DNA from: Parapedobacter lycopersici_A | Lineage (GTDB): Bacteria; Bacteroidota; Bacteroidia; Sphingobacteriales; Sphingobacteriaceae | DNA length: 64,000 nt | Direction of reading: 5' to 3' | Assembly: GCF_040395035.1 (NCBI RefSeq) | Contig: NZ_JBEBRB010000007.1 | Location: 8,317 to 72,316 of the forward strand | Part shown: one piece after another, positions 43,029 through 52,192 of the stretch | How positions within the stretch are numbered: the first letter of the stretch is position 1 | Layout of the letters: the number at the start of each line of letters is the position of its first letter | Position numbers and translations under genes: made by a program | The notes under the pieces: generated by a model | What the model was told of the DNA's origin: nothing | The model's input: the letters and a program-made list of their open reading frames with translations, nothing else | Database searches by the model: none

Positions 43029-44231
43029 ATGGCAATCCGAGGGAAGCATATCCTGTTAGGTGTCTGCGGTAGTATTGCTGCATACAAGGCTGCACATTTG
43101 ATCCGTCTATTGATAAAAGGTGGAGCATCTGTACAGGTAGTTATGACTCCGGACGCCACCGATTTCATTACCCCATTGACTTTATCCACACTTTCGGGAA
43201 ATCCGGTATTAACCACTTATGCCGATCGGAAACGTGGTACATGGAATAATCATGTGCAGCTTGCGCTTCAGGCAGATGCTATCGTCGTAGCCCCTGCGAG
43301 TGCCAATACGCTGGCGAAGTTTGCCAATGGCATCTGTGATAACCTATTGTGCGCTGTATACCTATCCGCAAAAAGTCCGGTTTTTCTGGCACCGGCAATG
43401 GATCTGGATATGTGGGCACACCCCGCGACCAAAAACAACATTTCCCGTCTACAACAGGCCGGGAATCTCGTTATTCCACCGGGCGACGGTCCGTTGGCCA
43501 GCGGACTGTCCGGCGAGGGCCGTCTTGCTGAACCGGAAGATATTTTGGCGTTTCTAGCGGATCATTTTAATGAATCCCGCCCCTTGAACGGAAAGAAAGC
43601 ATTGGTTACCGCCGGACCAACCCACGAGGCAATTGATCCCGTGCGCTATATAGGAAATCATTCATCAGGTAAAATGGGTTATGCCCTGGCCACTGAACTC
43701 GTGCGGCTCGGGGCCTCAGTTACCTTGATCAGCGGTCCTTCTGAGCTACCAAAACCAAATGGACTTGCTAATTTTCTCCCGGTTACGTCAGCTGCTGAAA
43801 TGCTGGAACAGTGTGTGGCCAATTTCAACGAGGCAGATATTACTGTTATGAGTGCCGCTGTGGCTGACTATACACCCAAGGTTACTGCTACGCAAAAAAT
43901 CAAAAAAGCATCGGATGAGCTTAACATTGCGCTCAAAAAGACGGCAGACATCCTGGGGGTACTTGGTTCACAAAAAAAAACGTCGCAGATACTCGTTGGT
44001 TTTGCGCTCGAAACCCACGACGAGCAGGCGAACGCCATTATAAAGCTGCAAAAGAAAAATCTCGATTTCATTGCACTGAATTCCATGCAGGATAAAGGTG
44101 CCGGATTTGCCGGGGACAATAACAAGGTTACCCTTATTCACCGGTCAGGAACAATTGAAACACTTGACCTTAAACCAAAATCTGAAGTCGCCCGCGATAT
44201 CTGTTCCCGGATTATTGCTTTATTACCATAG
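43029..44231 (+). CDS. coaBC: Bifunctional phosphopantothenoylcysteine decarboxylase / synthetase
   Basis: This fused enzyme makes 4'-phosphopantetheine from phosphopantothenate and cysteine for coenzyme A synthesis. The N-terminal CoaC flavoprotein half (about 1-175) shows ILLGVCGSIAAYKAAHLIR, the active-site histidine in TWNNHVQLALQAD and APASANTLAKFANGICDNLL. The C-terminal CoaB half starts at about 190, with KKALVTAGPTHEAIDPVRYI, NHSSGKMGYALA, MSAAVADYTP and the catalytic lysine region KIKKASDE. At 400 residues it is full length. It is the last gene of the bamD operon in the window. Confidence 0.97.
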   Translation: MAIRGKHILLGVCGSIAAYKAAHLIRLLIKGGASVQVVMTPDATDFITPLTLSTLSGNPVLTTYADRKRGTWNNHVQLALQADAIVVAPASANTLAKFANGICDNLLCAVYLSAKSPVFLAPAMDLDMWAHPATKNNISRLQQAGNLVIPPGDGPLASGLSGEGRLAEPEDILAFLADHFNESRPLNGKKALVTAGPTHEAIDPVRYIGNHSSGKMGYALATELVRLGASVTLISGPSELPKPNGLANFLPVTSAAEMLEQCVANFNEADITVMSAAVADYTPKVTATQKIKKASDELNIALKKTADILGVLGSQKKTSQILVGFALETHDEQANAIIKLQKKNLDFIALNSMQDKGAGFAGDNNKVTLIHRSGTIETLDLKPKSEVARDICSRIIALLP

Positions 44232-44638
44232 TGCACGGTTGTATCAAACGTCGAGCGCTAGCCTCGTTTACCTCTCCTTTCCTTTTAATAGAAAATACTG
44301 ATATACAACATTTTAAGTAAAAATATTATACCTAAGCTCCTGTTCTTTTTTTAATTTTTTTCAGCGATATTTTTAAAAACAGTTTTTTGGCATTCTTTTC
44401 GCTAAAGGAAAGGTAGGTTTAGGTTGATAGCCCCGATCCCCATTGGGGCGGCCGCCCATCTCAGATGGGCGGTTTTTTTTATTCCTGGAGAAACAATATC
44501 CGCGTCGATGCTTCCGACTATTTTTTGACGTGACCAGAAGGATATATGGAGGTCCTCACCGCTAATTATACAGGCGGAAAATTACAAGTCAGACGGGACG
44601 AAGTCCGGATGGATCGTTTCCTTTCGGTTTAAAATTGA
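44232..44638. other. 407-base intergenic region between coaBC and nuoN
   Basis: This gap separates two convergent operons. It holds an A/T-rich stretch (44300-44400), then a GC-rich pair of hairpins ending in a strong terminator on the plus strand (listed separately). A TAGGTTTA (44414-44421) resembles a -7 element with a TTTG 24 bases upstream, longer than the usual 19-21. The remaining 150 bases before nuoN contain a 28-codon frame (44546-44632) with no recognisable features. A small RNA ending at the terminator is possible but unproven. Confidence 0.4.
44452..44480 (+). terminator. Strong rho-independent terminator
   Basis: CCGCCCATC (44452-44460) pairs perfectly with GATGGGCGG (44464-44472) across a three-base loop and is followed by eight T residues. 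A CCCC-ATT-GGGG hairpin (44438-44448) lies directly upstream. It lies about 220 bases after the coaBC stop. Confidence 0.88.
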
Positions 44639-46018
44639 TTAGATTAGTCCCGTCAGCCAAGCAGGATACACGCCCAGTATGAGCGTGATCAGCACAGCGA
44701 TCCATAGCACTGCGCTATAATAACCCGACACAGCAATCCGATCACGGTCAAGTGGTCGGAAATACATGGCCACAATAACGCGGAAATAGTAAAAGATACC
44801 CATTGCAGCATTAATTACTGCCAGGATGACCAATAATACCTGATAGTCCGCCAATACGCTGGAGAACATCATGAATTTACCTACAAACCCGGCAGTGAGG
44901 GGGATGCCTGCCAGCGAAAGCATGGCAATGGTAAGTGCAAGGGCCAAATACGGATTTTTTCTGGCCAGACCATTGAAGGCTTCGAAATGATCGCTTCCGG
45001 TCGCACGCTTTACCAAAATCAACGTGCCAAAAGCAACGACAGTAGCGAATGAGTATGCTGTTGCATAAATCAGCACCGATTCAGCAGAGGCCGTCCCCAT
45101 TCCAACGATGGCAAAGAGCAGATAACCAGCATGTGAAATACTGGAATATGCCAGCATCCGTTTGAAACTTTGTTGCACCAATGCGGTAATATTTCCGACA
45201 AATAGTGTAATTACCGTGATAACCAGTAGTGCCGGCATCCAAAAATCCTGCAAAGGCGCAAAACAGAAATAAAAGAGTCGTAGAAACCCGGCAAATGCCG
45301 CTGTTTTCACTACGGTGCTCATAAACGTTGTGATCAATATCGGAGCCCCATCGTATACATCGGGTGTCCAAAAATGGAATGGCGCCGCCCCCACTTTAAA
45401 AATGAGTCCGATCAACACCAGTAAAATACCAGCGTAGAAAAGTGGCGATATCGCTTGCGGGTTGCTCACCACATACTGTTTAATCTGTGCCAGGTCAAAT
45501 GACCCGCTCGCCCCGTAGAGCAACGCAATGCCAAACAGCAGGAACCCTGTGGAAAACGCTCCCATAAGGAAGTATTTCAAGGCAGCCTCATTGGACGCAA
45601 AGTCTCTCTTGCGGATACCGGCCAGGATATACAATGCCACGGACATGATCTCAATACCGATGAACAACATGGCCAAGTTGTGGAATGAGGTAACCAGCGA
45701 TGCTCCAGTTAGTGAAAACAGGAGAAGTGCATAATACTCGGCCACATGCGGACTACGCTGGTCAAAGTAATCCTTTGAAAGTAGAAAGACCAATGCGGTG
45801 ATTACAATACAGAGTACTGAAAAAGCAATGGCAAAGGGATCGAATAAAACCATTCCGCTATATAGCGGTTTCGCTGCCTGGTCCCAACCGGCGATATTAA
45901 GCCCTGCCGCTGCAACAAGCCCAAGCAATGATACCGGGAGCAGCGCTGTTTTAGCCTTAAACAGCCCCAGGTATAATAGTAAGATGGCTAATAACGAAAG
46001 CGTAATAATCGCACTCAT
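44639..46018 (-). CDS. nuoN: NADH-quinone oxidoreductase subunit N
   Basis: This is a proton-pumping, antiporter-like membrane subunit of Complex I. The 459-residue protein has about 14 hydrophobic segments. Family segments include LYILAGIRKRDFASNEAALK, YFLMGAFSTGFLLFGIALLY, KVGAAPFHFWTPDVYDGAP and AYSSISHAGYLLFAI, which carry the conserved glutamate and lysines of the channel. It is the last gene of the 14-gene nuo cluster. The 110-base gap after nuoM holds only a weak AAAACC/GGTTTT hairpin. Confidence 0.96.
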   Translation of the reverse strand: MSAIITLSLLAILLLYLGLFKAKTALLPVSLLGLVAAAGLNIAGWDQAAKPLYSGMVLFDPFAIAFSVLCIVITALVFLLSKDYFDQRSPHVAEYYALLLFSLTGASLVTSFHNLAMLFIGIEIMSVALYILAGIRKRDFASNEAALKYFLMGAFSTGFLLFGIALLYGASGSFDLAQIKQYVVSNPQAISPLFYAGILLVLIGLIFKVGAAPFHFWTPDVYDGAPILITTFMSTVVKTAAFAGFLRLFYFCFAPLQDFWMPALLVITVITLFVGNITALVQQSFKRMLAYSSISHAGYLLFAIVGMGTASAESVLIYATAYSFATVVAFGTLILVKRATGSDHFEAFNGLARKNPYLALALTIAMLSLAGIPLTAGFVGKFMMFSSVLADYQVLLVILAVINAAMGIFYYFRVIVAMYFRPLDRDRIAVSGYYSAVLWIAVLITLILGVYPAWLTGLI

Positions 46019-46128
46019 ATTTGTTATTGTCTTATTCCCCCGTAATGAAAACCTATAGGGGTTTTCTTATTTCAATATAACCCTACTTAATTTATTTCTC
46101 TCTTTGCAATACTCGTCCCGCTACCCAA

Positions 46129-47586
46129 TTATCGGTTAGCGGTTTGGCCTATTCCGTTAATCAGGTTGGTAACAGCAGCCTCAGAGAGGTTAAGCAAAGG
46201 TTTTGGATAAACACCAATGCCAACAACGAGAACGACCACTGCAGCCAAAACAAGCCACTCCGTACGTGTAATATCGACAAATCCGGCTGTCTGCTCGTTT
46301 ACCTCACCTAACATTACTTTCTGATACAACCGCAATAGGTATACAGCCCCAAAAATCAAAGTCAGCCCACCGAACACAGCGTACCATAATCCATATTCAT
46401 AAATTCCCATTAATAACAGGAACTCTCCTATGAAGCCATTGGTTAACGGAAGACCTACAGCGCCCATTACAATGACCAAAAAGGCAATTGCCAAGGCAGG
46501 AGCCGGTTTGGCTATACCGCCCATTAGCGTAATATCGCGACTTCCAACACGCCTTTCAACAATATCCAGTACAAAAAACAATCCGACCACACTGATGCCA
46601 TGATTGACCATTTGAATAATCGCTCCCTGAACACCCTGTATATTCCAAGCAAAAACACCTGCCCCAATTAAACCAACGTGCGCAATAGATGAGTAAGCAA
46701 TCAGGCGTTTAGCGTCACGCTGCTTGAATGCGATGATGGATGCATACACCACGCCAATAATACACAGTACGAGTGCTAACTGGCCGTATGCAGCAAAGCC
46801 AAGTGGAGCAATGGGGATTAACCAACGTATCAGTCCATACACTCCCATTTTTAACATAATACCTGACAGTAACATTGTTCCTGCAGTGGGCGCATTTGTA
46901 TAGGTATCCGGTTGCCAAGTGTGAAAAGGAAAAATCGGCATCTTTATCGCAAATGCAATAAAAAAAGCCCAGAAGACCCAACGCTGTACTCCGGATTCTA
47001 ATCCCAGCTGATAAAATGACGTTAACTCATAATCATTTGCGGGCGTCTGAAGATGCAGGTAAATAATTGCCGTAAGCATGAGCAGGCTTCCGAAAAATGT
47101 ATAAATGAAAAATTTCAGGTTTATCCGTATCCGATCTTCCCCACCCCATAGTGCACAAATGAAATAAATCGGAATCAATGCGATTTCCCAGCCTACATAA
47201 AACACAAAAGCATCGAGTGCAGTGAATACCAGCAGCAACCCAGCTTGCATAAAAAGTACTAGGGCATAAAAATTACTCTTATATGAGTGGCTAAATGCTG
47301 ATAAAATAATTAGTGGTACCAATACATTAGTGAGTAGCACCAACGGCAGGCTAATCCCATCAACACCAAGATGAAAATGAATGCCTAAAGAAGGGATCCA
47401 ATCAAAGCGTTGTACAAACTGCATGCTGGCATCTGGTACAAAACGAGTCAAAAGAGATACAGTGAGCCCCAGGGACACCAGTGAAACAATCAAGGCAAGT
47501 TGCTTGGCTGCCTTTTCGTGCTGCACAAAGACCAAGGCCAAGGCGCCTAGTACCGGAAGTAATAAAAGTATGAATAGATTGTCCAT
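46129..47586 (-). CDS. nuoM: NADH-quinone oxidoreductase subunit M
   Basis: This is the second antiporter-like proton-channel subunit of Complex I. It shows GVDGISLPLVLLTNVLVPLI, YVGWEIALIPIYFICALWGG, the KMPIFPFHTWQPDTYTNAPT motif with a channel lysine and SSIAHVGLIGAGVFAWN. The ATG at 47586 gives MDNLFILLLLPVLG (485 residues) and places the start 22 bases after nuoL; the longer frame would overlap nuoL. Cluster position M between L and N is canonical. Confidence 0.96.
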   Translation of the reverse strand: MDNLFILLLLPVLGALALVFVQHEKAAKQLALIVSLVSLGLTVSLLTRFVPDASMQFVQRFDWIPSLGIHFHLGVDGISLPLVLLTNVLVPLIILSAFSHSYKSNFYALVLFMQAGLLLVFTALDAFVFYVGWEIALIPIYFICALWGGEDRIRINLKFFIYTFFGSLLMLTAIIYLHLQTPANDYELTSFYQLGLESGVQRWVFWAFFIAFAIKMPIFPFHTWQPDTYTNAPTAGTMLLSGIMLKMGVYGLIRWLIPIAPLGFAAYGQLALVLCIIGVVYASIIAFKQRDAKRLIAYSSIAHVGLIGAGVFAWNIQGVQGAIIQMVNHGISVVGLFFVLDIVERRVGSRDITLMGGIAKPAPALAIAFLVIVMGAVGLPLTNGFIGEFLLLMGIYEYGLWYAVFGGLTLIFGAVYLLRLYQKVMLGEVNEQTAGFVDITRTEWLVLAAVVVLVVGIGVYPKPLLNLSEAAVTNLINGIGQTANR

Positions 47587-47608
47587 GTACGCAATAATTT
47601 CCCCGTAA

Positions 47609-49528
47609 TTAAAGGTTAAAAAAACCATAGGCCAATAGCGCCACTGCAGCAATGACCATCATAAAGATATAAAACCCGACATTGCCGCTTTGCAGTAGCC
47701 GTAGGCCTTTACCCGTTTCGCCAATTGTCTTATCGAGCCCGTTTACCAGTCCATCAATGCCCCCCTTGTCCGTAAAACGGTAAAAGAAAACGGATAAGCC
47801 ATTCAACGGACGAACGATAAGCCTGTCGTACAGTTCATCGACATAAAACTTATGATAAGAGAGCCGGGAAAGTACCCCACGGGGTGCTTCATCAGCTGTC
47901 GGCACTGCAGCATTACTAACGTATTTCCGATACGCCACAACGGCCATCACAATAGCGCCGATTGCCGAAATACCCATGAGCAAATATTCAGTACTATGAG
48001 CCAAATGGAACGCTTCCGACCGTGCCGCAGAGTCTGCAAATACTGGAGATAAGAATTCAGCTAGGGCGTGACCACCACCTAGTGCAGCAGGAACATTCAG
48101 CAGTCCACCGATCACTGAAAGCACGGCCAGGACGATCAACGGTATTGTCATGGTTACTGGTGACTCATGCACGTGATTTGCCTGTTCAGCTGAACCCCTG
48201 AATTTTCCAAAAAAAGTCAGAAATAGCATTCTAAACATATAAAATGCAGTAAATAAAGCACCTATAAAGCCCAATATCCACAATAATTTATTTGTGGCAA
48301 ATGCATGCGCCAGAATCTCATCCTTGGAGAAAAATCCCGAGAGCGGCGGGATACCGGCTATGGCAATTGTCCCCATCAACATCGTAAGGTATGTTATAGG
48401 CAACTGTTTCCGGAGTCCACCCATATTCCGCATATCCTGTTCATTGCTCATCGCATGAATCACTGATCCAGCGCCGAGAAACAATAGTCCTTTAAAAAAG
48501 GCGTGCGTGATGACGTGGAAAAATGCACCGGTAAACGCTCCCACACCCAACCCCAGGAACATGTAGCCCAATTGAGAAACGGTAGAGTAAGCCAGTACTT
48601 TCTTGATGTCATTCTGAGTTATTGCGATCGCCGCCGCCAGTAACGCTGTACACAGGCCTATGGCCGCAACAATTTGCAGGGTTATCGGAGAAAGCGTAAA
48701 TAAGATATTGGATCTGGCGATCATATAAATACCTGCAGTTACCATAGTCGCAGCGTGTATCAGCGCGGACACCGGTGTGGGTCCGGCCATCGCATCAGGC
48801 AACCAGGTGAACAAAGGAATTTGAGCCGATTTACCAGTTGCAGCAATAAACAGCAGCAAGGTAATGAGCAGTAAGGTAGCGTCACCAGTCATCATACCAG
48901 CGGCCTGGGGGAATATTTGTGAAAATTCCAGCGTTCCGAAAGTAGCGAAAATGAGAAATACTGCGATGAGGAAACCCAAATCGCCGATTCGGTTCATAAC
49001 GAAGGCCTTCTTAGCTGCGCCTGCATAAGCGGTGTTGGTAAACCAAAAGCCAATAAGCAGGTATGAACAAAGCCCGACGCCTTCCCACCCGATAAACATA
49101 ACCACGTAATTGGAACCCAGTACGAGAAGTAGCATAAAGAAGATAAACAAATTGAGGAAAGCAAAGAATTTTGCAAACCCCGCATCGTGTTTCATATAGC
49201 CAATCGAATATACATGGATCAGGAAGCCTATCCCCGTCACAATGAGCAACATGATTGCGCTCAATGGATCCACCAGAAAGGACATGGAAACACGAAGGTC
49301 TCCCGCTCCAATCCATTGAAATATAGGCTGAATAAAGGTCGCCGTTTCTCCTGCCTGACGTGCAGCGTATACGGACGAAAACACTCCGCAGCTTAGTAAA
49401 AACGCAGCTAGTACCACTCCGCTCCCGATTGCACCAACCAATGATTTTGGCAATACGTTCCTTGCCAATCCATTGATCAGAAAACCAACCAGTGGTAACA
49501 AGGGAATTAACCAAATTAAATCTATCAT
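47609..49528 (-). CDS. nuoL: NADH-quinone oxidoreductase subunit L
   Basis: This is the largest antiporter-like subunit of Complex I, with the long lateral helix at its C-terminus. The 639-residue protein has MSFLVDPLSAIMLLIVTGIG, FIGWEGVGLCSYLLIGFWF, KSAQIPLFTWLPDAMAGPTP, VSALIHAATMVTAGIY and the STVSQLGYMFLGLGVGAF segment. The C-terminal 120 residues hold the amphipathic arm (YHKFYVDELYDRLIVRPLNG). It lies 98 bases after nuoK and before nuoM. Confidence 0.97.
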   Translation of the reverse strand: MIDLIWLIPLLPLVGFLINGLARNVLPKSLVGAIGSGVVLAAFLLSCGVFSSVYAARQAGETATFIQPIFQWIGAGDLRVSMSFLVDPLSAIMLLIVTGIGFLIHVYSIGYMKHDAGFAKFFAFLNLFIFFMLLLVLGSNYVVMFIGWEGVGLCSYLLIGFWFTNTAYAGAAKKAFVMNRIGDLGFLIAVFLIFATFGTLEFSQIFPQAAGMMTGDATLLLITLLLFIAATGKSAQIPLFTWLPDAMAGPTPVSALIHAATMVTAGIYMIARSNILFTLSPITLQIVAAIGLCTALLAAAIAITQNDIKKVLAYSTVSQLGYMFLGLGVGAFTGAFFHVITHAFFKGLLFLGAGSVIHAMSNEQDMRNMGGLRKQLPITYLTMLMGTIAIAGIPPLSGFFSKDEILAHAFATNKLLWILGFIGALFTAFYMFRMLFLTFFGKFRGSAEQANHVHESPVTMTIPLIVLAVLSVIGGLLNVPAALGGGHALAEFLSPVFADSAARSEAFHLAHSTEYLLMGISAIGAIVMAVVAYRKYVSNAAVPTADEAPRGVLSRLSYHKFYVDELYDRLIVRPLNGLSVFFYRFTDKGGIDGLVNGLDKTIGETGKGLRLLQSGNVGFYIFMMVIAAVALLAYGFFNL

Positions 49529-49625
49529 GTTTATGAATATATTTTCCGTTTATCTCCGTAAGTATCCTGTATCCGACAATTCGCCCCCAGGCGATATACC
49601 TTGCCAAAGCGCGGCAAATGCCTTA

Positions 49626-49955
49626 TCATCCCCGCAAGCGGTTCAAGGCATTAATATCCACTGACCGCGTATTGCGGTATACCATCACGATAATTGCCAG
49701 CCCCACCGCTACTTCGGCTGCCGCAAGCGCCATGATAAAAAACACAAAAACCTGCCCTGCAGGATCTCCGCTATGTGCAGAAAAAGCGGTAAGCAGCAAG
49801 TTTACCGAATTCAGCATCAACTCAATGGACATCATAATAATGATGACATTTCTGCGGATCAGCACACCGATAACACCGATGGTGAAGATAATGCTGCAGA
49901 ATAAAATGTAATGGTTAAGCGGAACTCCCTGGATATTTTCTACAATCGTCTCCAT
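49626..49955 (-). CDS. nuoK: NADH-quinone oxidoreductase subunit K
   Basis: This is a small membrane subunit of Complex I with three helices and conserved glutamates in the proton path (MSIELMLNSVNLLL and AAAEVAVGLAIIVMVYRN). It has 109 residues. Its start codon directly follows the nuoJ stop. The first residues (METIVENIQGVPLNHYILFC) fit the family. Confidence 0.96.
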   Translation of the reverse strand: METIVENIQGVPLNHYILFCSIIFTIGVIGVLIRRNVIIIMMSIELMLNSVNLLLTAFSAHSGDPAGQVFVFFIMALAAAEVAVGLAIIVMVYRNTRSVDINALNRLRG

Positions 49956-50453
49956 TTATGCTTTTTTAGGTTCGTTTTTGGCCAGCAACACCGCGCCCAC
50001 CATGGCAGTCAATAGTAAAATCGATGAAATCTCAAACGGCAAAAGAAAGTCGCTGAACAACACTTTGCCCAAATTTCCGACGAGCCCAATATCCGGGTTT
50101 TTCATGACGATGGGTTGGGAAATTTCCAATACGCGGAGTGACCCGCCTACCGTAAGCAATAGGCATGCACCGGCAATTACACCCATTAATTTCACCAAGT
50201 TGGACTTCAGCGGTTCTGTATCCTTATTTAAGTTGAGCAGCATCAGCACGAATAAGAAGAGCACCATGATGGCGCCCATATACACGATGAAATTAACTAC
50301 GGCAAGGAACTGCGCATTCAATAGAATGTAGTGCACTGTAAATGTAAAGAAGGTAATGACCAAATACAGCACGCTATGTACCGGATTTTTAGTAAAAATG
50401 GTCATTAAGGCAAAAAATACGGATAAAAAAGCTACAAAATAAAAAACGCTCAT
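49956..50453 (-). CDS. nuoJ: NADH-quinone oxidoreductase subunit J
   Basis: This is a membrane subunit of Complex I near the quinone channel. The 165-residue protein has five hydrophobic segments and the family pattern NPVHSVLYLVITFFTFTVHY, then ILLNAQFLAVVNFIVYMGAI, which bears the pi-bulge helix. It sits between nuoI (21-base gap) and nuoK (no gap) in the expected order. Confidence 0.95.
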   Translation of the reverse strand: MSVFYFVAFLSVFFALMTIFTKNPVHSVLYLVITFFTFTVHYILLNAQFLAVVNFIVYMGAIMVLFLFVLMLLNLNKDTEPLKSNLVKLMGVIAGACLLLTVGGSLRVLEISQPIVMKNPDIGLVGNLGKVLFSDFLLPFEISSILLLTAMVGAVLLAKNEPKKA

Positions 50454-50474
50454 GGTATTTATTAGGCTAAACAG

Positions 50475-50996
50475 TTAGGTTGTCGTTTCCCCTTCTTTTA
50501 TAAAATCAAACCGGGGTTCTACCAGTTTATCTTTACCGTAAATAAAATCCTTACGCAGGTAGTCTGCGGTTACGTGTTCACCATCCAGGTAAATCGCTTC
50601 CTTGGGACATGCCTCTTCACAGAGCCCACAGAATATACAGCGCAGCATGTTGATTTCATAGACTGCGGCGTACTTCTCTTCCCGATAAAGGTGTTCTTCG
50701 CCTTTCTGACGCTCAGCAGAGATCATGCTGATGGCTTCCGCCGGGCAGGAAAGTGCACATAAGCCACATGCCGTACAGCGTTCACGTCCCTGTTCGTCGC
50801 GTTTTAATGAATGCTGCCCCCTGAAATTCTTGGAATATGGACGCTTCACTTCCGGATAGCGTACCGTAGGTATCCGCTTAAAAAAGTGCTTGATGGTAAT
50901 GGAGAGCCCCTGAAAAATGGCCGGGAGGTAAATTCGCTCCCAGAAGTTCATGGGCTTCTGTTCCAGTACTTTCTTCCTATTGCTTAGCGATTGCAT
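50475..50996 (-). CDS. nuoI: NADH-quinone oxidoreductase subunit I
   Basis: This is the peripheral-arm ferredoxin-like subunit that carries clusters N6a and N6b. Both 4Fe-4S motifs are intact: CTACGLCALSCPAEAI and CIFCGLCEEACPKEAIYLDG. The N-terminus has the amphipathic part ITIKHFFKRIPTVRYPE that contacts the membrane arm. At 173 residues it is normal. Confidence 0.96.
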   Translation of the reverse strand: MQSLSNRKKVLEQKPMNFWERIYLPAIFQGLSITIKHFFKRIPTVRYPEVKRPYSKNFRGQHSLKRDEQGRERCTACGLCALSCPAEAISMISAERQKGEEHLYREEKYAAVYEINMLRCIFCGLCEEACPKEAIYLDGEHVTADYLRKDFIYGKDKLVEPRFDFIKEGETTT

Positions 50997-51062
50997 TTTA
51001 TCTCTCTTTATTGCTGCGTTCCGCTATCTTTTCAGTAAGCAGAATTCACGCCGCCAAATTTC

Positions 51063-52100
51063 TTAAAAAAAAGTATCTTTTATAATAGTAATGACACCTG
51101 TCAGTACAATATTGGCAATGGCCAATGGGATAAGCATTTTCCAGCCAAGATTCATCAACTGATCATAGCGGAAACGCGGAAGCGTCCACCGTATCCACAT
51201 GAAGAAAAAGATGAATGCAAATATCTTGACAAAGAATACAATAACGCCAATAATTGTAATCCAATTCTGGGAAAGTCCCAGATCATACATAAAAGGAAAG
51301 TTATAGCCGCCGAAATAGAGCGCCGACATCAATGCCGACGACACAAACATATTGATGTATTCGGAAAACATATACAACCCCAGTTTCATGGATGAATACT
51401 CTACGTTGTATCCACCGATCAATTCGGTTTCACATTCGGGTAAATCAAAGGGTACGCGGTTACATTCTGCAAAGGCACAGACCAGGAAAATCAGGAATCC
51501 AAGGGGCTGCACCCATATATTCCAATTGACAAAACCCGACTGCTGTGCTACAATTTCTCTTAATGAAAGTGATTGCGTTACCATAAGCAGGGCAATTAAT
51601 GACAGGCCCATTGCCAGCTCGTAACTAATACTTTGCGAGGCCGCACGTACGGCTCCCATAAGTGAAAATTTATTGTTGGAAGCCCATCCGCCCAGCATAA
51701 TACCATACACGCCTAATGCAACAACACCAAATATGTATAAAACACCCACATTAATGTCAGCCACCTGCAACTCAATAACCCGGTCACCAATCGTTAATGA
51801 CTGACCCCAGGGAATCACAGCACTTCCGATACACGCCGTAATAATAGCAATTGTAGGTCCCAGAATGAACAGCGGCTTATGGGCCCCTGCCGGAATAATC
51901 TCCTCCTTGAAGAAAAACTTGCCTCCGTCACATAGGGGTTGCAGGATGCCAAAAGGCCCTGCGCGGTCCGGACCGAAGCGATCTTGCATAAAGCCCGCCA
52001 CTTTACGCTCAGCCAACGTAGAGTACATGGCAACGACAAGGGAGATGACAAATACAATGGTCACCAACACAAATTTTTCAATCACAAAAGTTAATTCCAT
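51063..52100 (-). CDS. nuoH: NADH-quinone oxidoreductase subunit H
   Basis: This membrane subunit forms much of the quinone-binding chamber of Complex I. The 345-residue protein has eight hydrophobic segments and family motifs AERKVAGFMQDRFGPDRAGP, LQPLCDGGKFFFKEEIIPAG, WASNNKFSLMGAVRAASQSI and ECNRVPFDLPECETELIGGY. It lies between nuoG and nuoI, which is the canonical position. Confidence 0.97.
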   Translation of the reverse strand: MELTFVIEKFVLVTIVFVISLVVAMYSTLAERKVAGFMQDRFGPDRAGPFGILQPLCDGGKFFFKEEIIPAGAHKPLFILGPTIAIITACIGSAVIPWGQSLTIGDRVIELQVADINVGVLYIFGVVALGVYGIMLGGWASNNKFSLMGAVRAASQSISYELAMGLSLIALLMVTQSLSLREIVAQQSGFVNWNIWVQPLGFLIFLVCAFAECNRVPFDLPECETELIGGYNVEYSSMKLGLYMFSEYINMFVSSALMSALYFGGYNFPFMYDLGLSQNWITIIGVIVFFVKIFAFIFFFMWIRWTLPRFRYDQLMNLGWKMLIPLAIANIVLTGVITIIKDTFF

Positions 52101-52192
52101 AAACTATTCATATTGACATGAAATGCACGCCATCAATCGGCATCTTCAAGTCAGCTCTTTTTCTTCATTGGTCCGCCTCCCGAAGTCACCTC

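Noticed and set aside
44546..44632. 28-codon frame after the coaBC/nuoN terminator
   Set aside because: Too short, no family features and no promoter; kept only as a remark in the intergenic entry.
49011..49607. 198-codon minus-strand frame overlapping nuoL
   Set aside because: It lies in another frame of clearly coding nuoL sequence and its product resembles no protein.
52101..52192. nuoG as a broken gene or sequencing frameshift
   Set aside because: The downstream gap is only 92 bases and the next gene is an intact nuoH, so there is no hidden remainder; a short NuoG is the better reading.
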